In this document: piece by piece, positions 1 to 7,920 of the stretch
Layout: the number at the start of each line of letters is the position of its first letter
Position numbering within the stretch: position 1 is the stretch's first letter
Source of the DNA: Rhizobium sp. Pop5
GTDB lineage: Bacteria; Pseudomonadota; Alphaproteobacteria; Rhizobiales; Rhizobiaceae
NCBI RefSeq assembly: GCF_024721175.1
Contig: NZ_CP099399.1
Coordinates: 868,001 to 932,000 of the forward strand
Reading direction: 5' to 3'
DNA: 64,000 nt
Made by a program: the position numbers and the translations under genes
Notes under the pieces: model-generated
Seen by the model: the letters and a program-made list of their open reading frames with translations, nothing else
Told to the model about the DNA's origin: nothing
Databases searched by the model: none

Positions 1-301
1 CGAGGCCGGCGATCTCGGATGCGGTCTTGCCTGAATAGGTAGCAAGTACGATGGCGACCAGGCCGCGCACGATATGGGCGTCCGAATCACCCTCGAAACT
101 CATGACGGGATTGTCGGGATCGCCTGCCGTATGCGTCACCAGCCATACCTGGCTAGCGCATCCCATCACCTTGTTCTCGGAGGTGCGCTTCTCGTCCGGC
201 AGTTCGGGCAGCGCCTTGCCGAGCTCGATGACATAGCGGTAGCGGTCTTCCCAATCGTCCAGAAAGGTGAAGTCGTCGATGATCTGGTCGAGGGATGCCA
301 T
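1..301 (-). CDS. sufE: Cysteine desulfuration protein SufE (3' part outside window)
   Basis: SufE takes persulfide sulfur from a SufS-type cysteine desulfurase and passes it to the Fe-S cluster scaffold in the cytosol. Reading leftwards from ATG at 301 the protein begins MASLDQIIDDF and continues through the family motif NKVMGCASQVWL. The Cys at residue 48 is the expected sulfur-accepting residue. About 100 residues are visible and the C-terminus lies beyond the window, so length and downstream partners cannot be judged. Upstream on the same strand are two interspersed repeats, a terminator hairpin and a Cys-rich leader ORF (421-570), which may regulate it. The family call is secure. The regulatory link is inference. 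Confidence 0.93.
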   Translation of the reverse strand, partial: MASLDQIIDDFTFLDDWEDRYRYVIELGKALPELPDEKRTSENKVMGCASQVWLVTHTAGDPDNPVMSFEGDSDAHIVRGLVAIVLATYSGKTASEIAGL

Positions 302-318
302 GGAAAAGCCTTTCACCA

Positions 319-377
319 TTAAAGCAATTCCAGCGAAAGTGCGCACCGGCTTTGCATCCGGAATGCGTCAGGAACAG
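319..377. repeat. Rhizobial interspersed repeat, copy 1
   Basis: This begins TTAAAGCAATTCCAGCG and ends near a GGAATGCG segment, so GCAATTCC and GGAATGC form an imperfect inverted repeat. The sequence type is, from memory, very common between genes in Rhizobium chromosomes. It shares its first half and overall spacing with the copy at 422-459 in the same orientation. It lies directly upstream of sufE and would be transcribed as part of its leader. Confidence 0.6.
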
Positions 378-405
378 CTCTAGAAGTGCATATAGGTGAA
401 AGACC

Positions 406-422
406 AGCGGATTTGAACCGCT
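406..422 (-). other. tRNA T-arm-like hairpin between the two repeats
   Basis: Read on the minus strand, AGCGGTTCAAATCCGCT is a perfect tRNA T-arm: a 5-bp stem and a 7-nt loop TTCAAAT. No D-arm, anticodon arm or acceptor partner is visible on either side, so this is not a tRNA gene. It could be the remnant of an integration site, or simply part of the repeat element around it. Confidence 0.4.
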
Positions 423-570
423 AAAGCAATTCCAGGAAAAGTGTGAAGCGGTTTTCCCAGGCAAAGCACCAGGTGGTTTTGCCCGGAGCTGGATAAAAAA
501 AGCCGTGAGGGGTGGGCATCCTCACGGCGCAGCAACATGCTGAATTAAACAGGGCAGGCACGTCAGGCAT
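421..570 (-). CDS. Putative Cys-rich leader peptide upstream of sufE
   Basis: This is a 49-codon ORF starting at ATG 570 with GGAG seven bases upstream. The peptide begins MPDVPALFNSACCCAVRM. Three consecutive Cys codons (537-529) end exactly where the 5' arm of a perfect intrinsic terminator begins (528). That layout matches amino-acid-responsive attenuation, and Cys is the substrate of the SufS/SufE pathway encoded just downstream. Seen directly: ORF, Shine-Dalgarno, Cys codons, hairpin. Inference: a stalled ribosome would cover the 5' arm and allow readthrough into sufE. The ORF runs on past the hairpin to 421, which is unusual for a leader. It may instead be a chance ORF over the terminator of the DUF5330 gene. 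Confidence 0.4.
   Translation of the reverse strand: MPDVPALFNSACCCAVRMPTPHGFFYPAPGKTTWCFAWENRFTLFLELL
495..528 (-). terminator. Intrinsic terminator / possible attenuator
   Basis: On the minus strand the arms GCCGTGAGG and CCTCACGGC (528-520 and 510-502) form a perfect 9-bp stem around a 9-nt loop, followed at once by seven T residues (501-495). It sits about 125 bp after the DUF5330 stop and about 195 bp before the sufE start, inside the Cys-rich leader ORF. It can end the DUF5330 transcript, attenuate sufE, or both. Confidence 0.85.
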
Positions 571-653
571 GGGGCATCTCCGCGTCATGCGGACCACCGA
601 TGCAAGCTAGAAAACCAAAGGTGCTGCGGACGGAGTGCCCGCGAAAAATTTCG

Positions 654-1148
654 TCAGATCGCCGGCTTCGGCGTCGGCAGCGGAATTGCGCCTGTTACCA
701 CCGTCTCGGCTGTGGCGTCACCCTCGACCGGCGGGCGGTAAGGCATCGGCTGATTCAGCGCGGCCTTTGCCTCGCGCACCTTCTCCTGGATCGAAGGCGC
801 AGCAAGGAGGGGCATGTTGAGCGCTACCGGCGTCTGCGGGGCGGCAAGTTTCGCTGTCGCCGGCGCTTCGTCCTTGAATTGGCTATCAAGGAGCTCATAG
901 GCGACACGGGCGCCTTCACGAGCCCGGTAGCCGAGCGCCGTGAAGGTCTCCGCGCCCTTGGCGCAGACCTCGGGCTTTTCCGAGCACATGCCGGTCAAAT
1001 AGTCGTAGGCGCCGCTTGCCGCGGTAAACGCATCGGAAAGCTGCAATTGCGGGCCGTTGGAGGTCTTGTCGGAACTCTCCGTGCTGAAGACGGAAAGAAG
1101 CACGAGCACAAGGCCAAACCAGAAGGATCCTTTAATCAGAAACCACAT
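654..1148 (-). CDS. DUF5330 family membrane-anchored protein
   Basis: 164 aa. An N-terminal hydrophobic segment (about residues 4-20, LIKGSFWFGLVLVLLSVF) acts as a signal anchor. A short conserved region with two Cys (SEKPEVCAKG and the preceding TGMCSE) follows, then a Pro/Ala-rich tail (PLPTPKPAI). The pattern matches the rhizobial DUF5330 family, whose function is unknown. The protein is probably tethered to the inner membrane with its body in the periplasm. It is divergent from the kinase gene at 1559 and precedes the sufE leader on the same strand. The family assignment is from memory of the sequence pattern. Confidence 0.7.
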   Translation of the reverse strand: MWFLIKGSFWFGLVLVLLSVFSTESSDKTSNGPQLQLSDAFTAASGAYDYLTGMCSEKPEVCAKGAETFTALGYRAREGARVAYELLDSQFKDEAPATAKLAAPQTPVALNMPLLAAPSIQEKVREAKAALNQPMPYRPPVEGDATAETVVTGAIPLPTPKPAI

Positions 1149-1558
1149 TGTCGTTGCCCATCCTGTTTCCCGCCCGGTCTTGTCGCCGAATCAGGCCGGT
1201 TGTCCGGTGTGATTTCACCCTACCGCCAAGTTGCGAATGCCGCTTTTCGAAACTCACGCGCATTTGCGGCAAATTTAGTTCAAATTTTAGCGAAGCGTAT
1301 TTGAGCCGCATTTAATTCGAATGCGAGCCATTGCCGTTAAGCATCTGGGCAGCACCTCCTTGCAATTGCAGGGCTTTTGGAAGCTCGCCTTGCCACAGGA
1401 GTTAACGACATACTGAAATATGAGGAAAATCCATCGCTTACCTGCCATTAACCACAAAAGGTAAAGAGGCTTCCATATGCCTCAAAACGGGAATTTCGGC
1501 CCTTTCAGGCTGTGAAGAGCGCTTTTGCCTTATCCTTTCTTTAAGTCGCGGAGGCCTA
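1149..1558. other. Intergenic region upstream of the DivJ-like kinase
   Basis: About 410 bp between divergent genes. I see no supported ORF. It holds one GANTC site (GAATC, 1188-1192), the CcrM methylation target in alphaproteobacteria, and a TTAACCAC stretch near 1448 that resembles a CtrA half-site. No clear -35/-10 pair stands out. It must carry the promoters of both flanking genes. Confidence 0.4.
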
Positions 1559-3139
1559 TTGTCCGGATCGATAGACAGCCTTTTTGGCGGGTATTGCGTG
1601 CGTGTATTGAGTGACATTGGCGGCTGGGCGACGGCCCTCGTAGACCGGGCAGCGACAAGCTGGCTTTCCCGGACGGGGGGCGGCGAAGCCGTGCGTCAGC
1701 GCGAGCTCGCGATCCTGCGCCGCCTCGTCCTGATGTCGTCGGCCGCTCTCGTTGCCGCTCCGATCGGGCTTTCCGCGGTCACCAGCCCCGCCGTCGCCTT
1801 GCCGGCCGGTGTTGCCATAGTTTGCGCCGCCTTTCTTTTTTCCGCCGTCGGCAGCATCGCGCTCGCCCGTCAGGGCTCGCCCGCCGGCATCGCCACGCAG
1901 TCGGCTGAGGACTTCTTCCTTACCGCCACCCCAGGCCTCGTCTTCTTCATCGATCAGCACGGCAGTGTGGTGACTGTCGGTGGCCGCGACCGGCGCGATT
2001 TCCTGGCCTGGATGCGTGATCCCAAGGGCAGGGGCTTCCTCGAGCAGGTGCATGTCTCCGACCGCATCCTTTTCCTGCGGGCGCTCGATCTCCTGCGCCG
2101 CGGCGAGGATGCTGCGAGCGTCGATCTGCGCCTCGACCGACCCTCGGTTTCGCGCGATCAACGTCAGTTCGCCTATCTGAGGATGGATATGACCGCGCGA
2201 CGCGATGCAGACGGCGAGCTGGCTGCCGTCATCGCCCAGCTGCGCGATGTCTCCGTCGAGCAGCAGCTGCGTGACGAAGCCCAGAATCGCGCGGCCGATG
2301 CCGAATCGGCAAACGATGCCAAATCACGCTTCCTTGCGGCCGTCAGCCATGAGCTGCGCACACCTCTGAACGCCATTCTCGGATTCTCCGATATTCTCAT
2401 CGGCGAATATTTCGGCAAATTCGAAAACGACCGTCAGCGCGAATATGTCGGCCTGGTCCGCGAATCCGGCGCGCATCTCTTGTCCGTCGTCAACACCATG
2501 CTCGACATGAGCAAGATCGAGGCGGGTCGCTACGAGCTGATCCTCGAACCTTTCGATATTGCAAGCTCCGTCAAATCCTGCGAATCGATGCTGGCATTGC
2601 AGGCCAAGACCAAGGGCGTTACCCTGACGAGCCGTATCCAGCGCGGCCTCGGCGAAATCATTGCCGATCAGCGCGCCATCCAGCAGATCCTCATCAATCT
2701 CGTCGGCAACGCCGTGAAGTTCACCGAGGCCGGAGGCGTCGTCTCCGTCGATGCGGCGGCGCGCGACGGCATTCTGAAGCTGACGGTCAGCGATACCGGC
2801 ATCGGCATTCCGGCCGACAAGCTGGCATTGCTTGGCCAGCCTTTCGTGCAGATCCAGAACGATTATACCCGCCGGTTCGAAGGCACCGGCCTCGGCCTGT
2901 CGCTGGTCAAGGGACTGGTAGCGCTGCATGGCGGAAACTTTGCTATCGCCAGCCAGCCCGGCGAAGGCACGATCATCACCATCGAAATCGCGGTGGACGG
3001 CTCGGGCGCCAAGCGCGCCGAAGATGCCGGCCATGCCGCGACTGTCGAGTTTCCTCCGCGGCTGAAGGGCGCGGTCAATACCGGGGTAGAACTGGAAGAG
3101 GGGCTTTTCGATGGCCGCGCGCAAGCGAAAATCGCCTAA
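1559..3139 (+). CDS. divJ: Membrane histidine kinase, DivJ/PleC group (probable DivJ)
   Basis: 526 aa. The start is TTG at 1559, chosen because GGAGG lies five bases upstream. There are two membrane helices (about 56-75 and 80-103), a PAS-like region (about 115-230) and a coiled linker. The HisKA H-box FLAAVSHELRTPLNAILGF has phospho-acceptor His264, and the ATPase domain has DTGIGIP and GTGLGLSLV. The H-box and the DMSKIEAG motif are typical of the DivJ/PleC/PdhS kinases that act on DivK and so on CtrA. The short two-helix sensor and the nearby feuPQ genes agree, as I recall it, with Sinorhizobium DivJ. The symbol is probable. The next gene overlaps by 29 bp. Confidence 0.72.
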   Translation: MSGSIDSLFGGYCVRVLSDIGGWATALVDRAATSWLSRTGGGEAVRQRELAILRRLVLMSSAALVAAPIGLSAVTSPAVALPAGVAIVCAAFLFSAVGSIALARQGSPAGIATQSAEDFFLTATPGLVFFIDQHGSVVTVGGRDRRDFLAWMRDPKGRGFLEQVHVSDRILFLRALDLLRRGEDAASVDLRLDRPSVSRDQRQFAYLRMDMTARRDADGELAAVIAQLRDVSVEQQLRDEAQNRAADAESANDAKSRFLAAVSHELRTPLNAILGFSDILIGEYFGKFENDRQREYVGLVRESGAHLLSVVNTMLDMSKIEAGRYELILEPFDIASSVKSCESMLALQAKTKGVTLTSRIQRGLGEIIADQRAIQQILINLVGNAVKFTEAGGVVSVDAAARDGILKLTVSDTGIGIPADKLALLGQPFVQIQNDYTRRFEGTGLGLSLVKGLVALHGGNFAIASQPGEGTIITIEIAVDGSGAKRAEDAGHAATVEFPPRLKGAVNTGVELEEGLFDGRAQAKIA

Positions 3140-4031
3140 GGGAAAAAAGGGTCGGCAGCAGCCCGGCCTGTTGATAACAGGTGCTGCTGCTTTGGGTGGC
3201 CTTGGCCTGCAGGGCGCGTCGGTGCTCGGCGGTGTCATCGGCCGCAATCCGTCCGTCGCCGGCGGCACGATCGCCTTCGTGGTCATCTTCTCCTTCGTCG
3301 CAGCCAATGCGCTCTGGTATCAGCCGGGCTCGCATCCGCACCCGATTTTCCGTACCCGCGACCCGCAATCTCCGAATGTGCTCGGCGCCCGTCGCCCGGT
3401 CGAGGAACCGCGGGGCGACGTCACCACCTTCCGGATCGAACGGCCGGAGGACGCGGCCGCTACCAATGCGACACCGGCTCCCGCCGCGCCCAGTCAGCAG
3501 CCGAGCCAGCTCGTTATGGACATCCAGCAGCAGCTGGTGCGCCGCGGCCTCTACAACGGGACCCCCGATGGCATGATCGGCCCCCGCACCAGTGCGGCCA
3601 TCCTCTTCTTCGAGGAGACGGTCGGCATGGCTCAGAGCGGAGATGCGACGCCGGAGGTGCTGGCCGCGCTGAAAACCGATGCTGCCGGTCCTTCGACGAT
3701 ACCCGCTGAAAAGCCGCATGAGGACGTAAGTTCGAAGGCCTCGACAGAAGATCCGGTCGCAGCCGCGATCCGCAGCGCCGAAAAGACGATCAAAACGGCT
3801 CCATCACCGGCAAAACAGGTTCTATCGAGCGAAATCGCCAATGTCGATCTGGTGCTGAAGATCCAGAAAGGTCTTTCCAACATGGCCTATGCCAATGTTG
3901 GCGTCGACGGCGTCGCCGGTGAGCAGACGCGCGCGGCCATCCGACATTTTCAGAAGCACTACAACCTGCCCGAAAACGGCGAGCCGAACGAGGCGGTGCT
4001 GAAGAAGCTCAGGGAAATCGGCGCGATCTAA
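3111..4031 (+). CDS. Membrane-anchored protein with two peptidoglycan-binding domains
   Basis: 306 aa. A Lys/Arg-rich cytosolic N-terminus (KRKSPKGKKGR) is followed by hydrophobic segments, the clearest being TIAFVVIFSFVAANALWY near residues 53-70. A low-complexity Pro/Ala linker comes next, then two PG_binding_1-type repeats at about 132-178 (IQQQLVRRGLYNG, DGMIGPRT) and 245-300 (IQKGLSNMAYANVGVDG). It should span the inner membrane once and bind cell wall on the outside. Its start lies inside the end of the kinase gene, so the two are probably translated together. This suggests a link between the kinase and the envelope, which is inference. Confidence 0.8.
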   Translation: MAARKRKSPKGKKGRQQPGLLITGAAALGGLGLQGASVLGGVIGRNPSVAGGTIAFVVIFSFVAANALWYQPGSHPHPIFRTRDPQSPNVLGARRPVEEPRGDVTTFRIERPEDAAATNATPAPAAPSQQPSQLVMDIQQQLVRRGLYNGTPDGMIGPRTSAAILFFEETVGMAQSGDATPEVLAALKTDAAGPSTIPAEKPHEDVSSKASTEDPVAAAIRSAEKTIKTAPSPAKQVLSSEIANVDLVLKIQKGLSNMAYANVGVDGVAGEQTRAAIRHFQKHYNLPENGEPNEAVLKKLREIGAI

Positions 4032-4096
4032 CGCTTAGCGACCGTCCGGCGCCGGCATGGATTGCCGCCGTCCACGTGCCGGTCTATATCGCGCCG

Positions 4097-4441
4097 ATGA
4101 GATTGCGTGCCGACATCTTCATTTCCGCTCTCCTGCGCCGCGTCTTTGCCAGCGGCGATTTTGCTGCTGTCGAGAAGAAGGGCGCGGAGGAGGCGGGTGC
4201 GATCTTCATCCGCCAGCACTTCCGCGACGGCTTGGAAACGCTCTACGCGCCGGCGCCGCAGACCGCCTTCGGCGAGAATGAAGCCGCCGAGCGCTTGTTC
4301 GAGATCCGCCTGTCGCGGGCCGAGCCGGAATCGGTGCGCGCGATGCTGGAGCGCGAGCGGAGATTCGATCCCGATCTCTGGATCGTCGAACTCGAGGCGG
4401 AGGAATTGGGCGACATCATCCCGCTCGCGCGGGATGGCTGA
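4097..4441 (+). CDS. DUF1491 family protein
   Basis: 114 aa from ATG 4097 (MRLRADIFISALLRRVF), the usual family N-terminus. An in-frame GTG at 4076 would add seven residues without a better ribosome binding site. It is a small soluble protein with the family's FIRQHF and FDPDLWIVELE motifs. The function is unknown. It is the third gene of the plus-strand group with the kinase and the PG-binding protein, and it ends 12 bp from the convergent DUF2336 gene. Confidence 0.8.
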   Translation: MRLRADIFISALLRRVFASGDFAAVEKKGAEEAGAIFIRQHFRDGLETLYAPAPQTAFGENEAAERLFEIRLSRAEPESVRAMLERERRFDPDLWIVELEAEELGDIIPLARDG

Positions 4442-4453
4442 TGGCCGTTAAAC

Positions 4454-5440
4454 TCAGCGAGACCGCCGCCCCATGACGCGCATGTCGCGTTGCGGCGGCG
4501 CCTGGCGGATGAAGCGATAGTTGGCCGTTTCCGGAAGCGCGGGCGCATCTGGCACTTCGGGCTTGTAGGTGTAGCGATCGGCGCGTCGCCAGGCTTCGAC
4601 ACGTTCGTGGCACTCTTCCGGGTCAAGAGCATCGAGCACCATCCAGCCGCGTGTGACATTGTGCTGTTGTTCGGCAAGGTGCGGATAGAGCTTTTCAAGC
4701 ACGAAGACGGAATCGAGAAAGCCCATGCCGAGGCTTGTCAGCGTTGTGGCGAGCTGCTGGCCGGAAAGGTCGAGCATGATGCGCTCTGCAAGCCAGCGGC
4801 TGGCGGAAAGGGCGTCGGCAAGCGCGGTTGCGAAATGCGTCGCTTCGCGGGAGCGGGCAAAGCGTACCAGCAGCGCTTCCTGAATGTCGGTGAGCGTGCG
4901 CAGGCCGAGCCTGTCCTCGTCGTTGCGGCCGAGGTGACCGGCAAGGTCGAGGATGCGTTCGCGCAATGCCGCTTCATTGGCAACGCGCTGCTCCTCCAAC
5001 GCATCTGCCTCGTTCGCTTCGCTCGGCATCGGCGAAAGCGGCACCGCCGGCGTTTCGGTGATGGGAGCCACCGGGGCGGCGGACCTGGGGCCGGCCTGGC
5101 GCAACGCCACCAAGGCATCGATAACCTTCGGCGAGAGCGAATCGCGGCTGACAATCGCCTTCACATGATCCTTGCCCTGTGTGCGGGCGATGGTGATCAG
5201 CGTATCGTCACTGATTGCCTGTGAAGCGGTAATGAAAGGTGCCGCGATCTCGATCGACTGGCTGCCGATGAACAGCGCCACGGCCGCGGGCATGTGCTCG
5301 CATTGGGACAGGGCGGCGACCGCCTGGCGCCTGGCCTCGTCGGAGGAGGCCTGGAACAAGGGCATGAAAAGCTCGGCAAACTGGCGCAGCTCGGATCGTG
5401 TCGGATGAGACAGATTCTCGAAGCTGCTGACAGTCGCCAT
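4454..5440 (-). CDS. DUF2336 domain protein
   Basis: 328 aa from ATG 5440 (MATVSSFENLSHPTRSELRQF), preceded by AAGGA about ten bases upstream. An in-frame extension reaches 5566. The protein is all-helical, with HEAT-like repeats in the first 140 residues (LSQCEHMPAAVALFIG), a Pro-rich hinge around 140-160, and a C-terminal helical region ending in basic RVMGRRSR. DUF2336 proteins are widespread in alphaproteobacteria, and a helical scaffold role is assumed rather than shown. There is no signal peptide, so it is probably cytosolic. The start is uncertain by 42 codons. Confidence 0.75.
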   Translation of the reverse strand: MATVSSFENLSHPTRSELRQFAELFMPLFQASSDEARRQAVAALSQCEHMPAAVALFIGSQSIEIAAPFITASQAISDDTLITIARTQGKDHVKAIVSRDSLSPKVIDALVALRQAGPRSAAPVAPITETPAVPLSPMPSEANEADALEEQRVANEAALRERILDLAGHLGRNDEDRLGLRTLTDIQEALLVRFARSREATHFATALADALSASRWLAERIMLDLSGQQLATTLTSLGMGFLDSVFVLEKLYPHLAEQQHNVTRGWMVLDALDPEECHERVEAWRRADRYTYKPEVPDAPALPETANYRFIRQAPPQRDMRVMGRRSR

Positions 5441-5566
5441 CAACACCACGTCCTTTTTCCTGACGGCCAAGGGGCCTTCAAGGTCTCTAAACCGGTCACG
5501 CACAAGCACACCCTGAAAACGCAGAACAAGGGGAACCACGGGCCAATATGCGCTGGCGGAACGCAT

Positions 5567-6474
5567 GTCAGACCATACGGTTATGAACGAATCCTACACC
5601 GGTACGGTTAATGCATGCTGAAGATTTTATTAAAATGCAACAGAAGTACACACGCATCGCGTGCTGCAGCATGATTAGCCGGAAATGTAAATTCGCTTGT
5701 TTTGAAAGGTCGTTGCGGCGATTGCGCATCGGCGGTGTTAGCATGCAAAAGCCAGGCGTTCCGCAGGTCGCGCAGCGGCTGCATTACTTTGGCAATTGTC
5801 ACGACCGGGGCGTGATAAGCTCGAGTGCCGGAGATGCGGCAGACTTGGCCTCCACGCTTTTGGCGTCGATGCGCCCTTCTGCGCTGGCCGGCATCCAGCG
5901 CGTGGCGACGGCCCCGCCTGCTCCCAGGCCGAGACGATGGTTCACCGCACAGACATCGCCTGTCCCCTGCAATTGCGGCAAGGGTGTCTAAAATCTCCGT
6001 TGGAACCATGTCTGGAAATGTTTGATCGACGCAGGGGAAAATACGAATATTTCGTGGCGTATATTTGCAACACTGTCGCTCACGACGCGGCTAAACCGAG
6101 CTCATTATCGCCAACTGTATGAATCTATTCTAATTTTACGCCATCGATTCATGAAGCGTTTTTGCGCGGGCGCCGTGAAACCAAAACAACTGTCCAGGCG
6201 TTACAGACGAACAAGGTGAACTATGTTTGGCACCAAGCGAACATTAGTAAACTGTTAACTGTTATGTGTCTCAATTCGGATAGGAACGACGCGATTTGGG
6301 TGTTTGGATCGTTGAAACTCCGCATCACGGTATTTCGATCAGGTGCCGTGGGAAAGGCGCGGATGCCCTCGGTCCGGTTCATTCGGCATCGCAGGACGCG
6401 CCGGCTCGCAGATTGGCGGGCAGGGTGAAATCCATCGCAAGTTCATCCGTCTCGGGCAGTGCATGGAGACGAGA
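5567..6474. other. Gene-poor, AT-richer intergenic stretch
   Basis: About 900 bp without an ORF I can support. Several short ORFs on both strands are rich in Arg, Cys and Trp and look like shadows. The part around 6010-6330 is clearly poorer in GC than its surroundings. It contains GANTC sites near 5589, 6124 and 6146, and a short ORF start (MFGTKRTLVNC, then stop) near 6223. It may hold promoters, a small RNA or a decayed gene. Confidence 0.35.
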
Positions 6475-6642
6475 ATGGCAATAATAGTCGCATTGGCAGA
6501 TCGGCAGCCACGGACGCCGCGTCGCCCGGATAAAGAGCCTCGCGAAGGCAAGATCCTATGGTTCACCGGCGTTCGTTATGAGCGGCTGGCCGAGAACCCG
6601 AAACATCGCCCGGCGCCTGCGCCGCGCGTCAATAAAAAGTAA
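6475..6642 (+). CDS. Small conserved-looking protein, unknown function
   Basis: 55 aa from ATG 6475 with GGAGA six bases upstream. An in-frame ATG at 6463 has no such site. The protein is basic, with a hydrophobic start (MAIIVALADRQ), the segment EGKILWFTGVRYERL in the middle, and a Pro/Arg/Lys tail (RPAPAPRVNKK). The ILWFTGVRYER core resembles small hypothetical proteins I have seen in rhizobia. It ends 12 bp before the convergent DUF1254-like gene. No function can be assigned. Confidence 0.6.
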   Translation: MAIIVALADRQPRTPRRPDKEPREGKILWFTGVRYERLAENPKHRPAPAPRVNKK

Positions 6643-6654
6643 TTCGGTTCAACC

Positions 6655-7203
6655 CTAGCGCGTGGCGAATTGTTCGCAGCCAGCTTCGGAGAGAAAGTTC
6701 CGTGCGGCTTCATCGAAACTCGCCTGCGGCGCCAGCGTCCGCAGCACGGCATAGCCATCCGGTCGTGCCATTTCCACCAGGATCGTCTGCTGCAGTTCCT
6801 GCGGCAGATTCTTGCGCAAGTCTGTCAGCTGGATCGGACCGCCCGCCAGTACGTCGAGCGCGCCGCCGACCGATGTCCGGTCGTTCATGCTGAAGACCTC
6901 ATTGGAGGCACTGTCGTAGATCGCGATCGACCAGAAGGGTACATTACCCCTAGCCGTGAAATGCACCGGCGCATCCTCGACATCGAAAGAACAGACGGCG
7001 GTGCGCACGAACGGGTCACCGTTGGCAAGGCCGGCATCGTCATATTGGTCACCTAGCAGGTAGAAATTGCTGAGGTCGCCTTCTGCCTCTATGCGGGTCG
7101 CCGCGTCCTTGCCGGTGAAATGGGGCAGCGAAAGAATGATGACCAGATGCAGCAGCGCTGCGCCGAAAAGACCGGTGAGGACGGCGAAGAATATTCTAAG
7201 CAT
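6655..7203 (-). CDS. DUF1254-type membrane-anchored protein
   Basis: 182 aa. An N-terminal hydrophobic helix (about 3-28, FFAVLTGLFGAALLHLVIILSL) is followed by a soluble domain with the NFYLLGDQYD and VPFWSIAIYDSASNEVFSMNDR motifs of the DUF1254 family. It is probably exported and held in the inner membrane. It overlaps the upstream DUF1214 gene by 8 bp, so the two are co-translated. In many bacteria DUF1254 and DUF1214 occur in one polypeptide, and here they are separate adjacent genes. The biochemical function is unknown. Confidence 0.75.
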   Translation of the reverse strand: MLRIFFAVLTGLFGAALLHLVIILSLPHFTGKDAATRIEAEGDLSNFYLLGDQYDDAGLANGDPFVRTAVCSFDVEDAPVHFTARGNVPFWSIAIYDSASNEVFSMNDRTSVGGALDVLAGGPIQLTDLRKNLPQELQQTILVEMARPDGYAVLRTLAPQASFDEAARNFLSEAGCEQFATR

Positions 7204-7783
7204 TGCCGCATCCGGTCTTGGTGAGCTTCGGCATGGCGAGATCGATCACGCCGGAACTGCCGGCCGTCGGCGTATCGAACAGCGTCAACACCAGCCGGAA
7301 CGTGCCGGCCCGCGGCAGCGCCAGCCAATTGCCCGGCTGCGCGCCGGCCGATATTTCGATCGAGAAGCTGCTGTCGGGCTGGCGCAGCACCGTCCACGAG
7401 TTCAGGGCCGAGGGAAGCCCCGGTTTCATTGCCGCCGGATTGCCGCCATTGTCGGCGGTGAACAGGGTCCAGAGGCGGGCGGGGGGCGTCTGCCCGCTGA
7501 TGCGGTAGCGGCAGTCCGCATTCAGCCGCGCGCCTTCGTCATCGACGCTCGCCGTGAAGGTCAGTCCCTCGGCGCTGCCGTAAAGCAACTTGCCGGCGCG
7601 CGCGCGATGCGACTTGGCATAAGGGTCGGCATCGACGGTCTGCAATGCCGGAAAGGCTTCCCAGGCGCCGAGCTTGATCGCCCCAAAACCCTGTGTCGCA
7701 TCCAGTGCGTAGAGGGTGATCATGATCCCGCCGCCGAAAGCGACGATCAAGGTGACCAGGATGAAAAGGGGAAATCGAAACAC
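7196..7783 (-). CDS. DUF1214 domain protein
   Basis: 195 aa from GTG 7783 (VFRFPLFILVTLIVAFGGG), which has AAGG eight bases upstream and places the signal anchor at the N-terminus. A longer in-frame ORF to 7849 would put a non-hydrophobic extension ahead of it. The C-terminal half carries the DUF1214 pattern NSWTVLRQPDSSFSIEISAG ending in LTLFDTP. It is the first gene of a two-gene unit with the DUF1254-like protein and is probably periplasmic or membrane-anchored. Confidence 0.75.
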   Translation of the reverse strand: MFRFPLFILVTLIVAFGGGIMITLYALDATQGFGAIKLGAWEAFPALQTVDADPYAKSHRARAGKLLYGSAEGLTFTASVDDEGARLNADCRYRISGQTPPARLWTLFTADNGGNPAAMKPGLPSALNSWTVLRQPDSSFSIEISAGAQPGNWLALPRAGTFRLVLTLFDTPTAGSSGVIDLAMPKLTKTGCGNA

Positions 7784-7920
7784 GTCAATACCTTGGTAAC
7801 CACATCGGGAGAAAGGGTTACCACTGATTCTGGCAGGGTGGAATGCCACGCCGGGAGATAGGCGCCGATCTATCCACGGTCACCGCCCGCGCGTGAATGC
7901 TGGCAACAGGCACACGCAGG

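Noticed and set aside
406..422. tRNA gene on the minus strand
   Set aside because: Only the T-arm is present. No acceptor partner, D-arm or anticodon arm can be folded around it.
5608..6009. 133-codon minus-strand frame in the gene-poor block
   Set aside because: Arg/His/Cys-rich composition, no ribosome site and no family resemblance.
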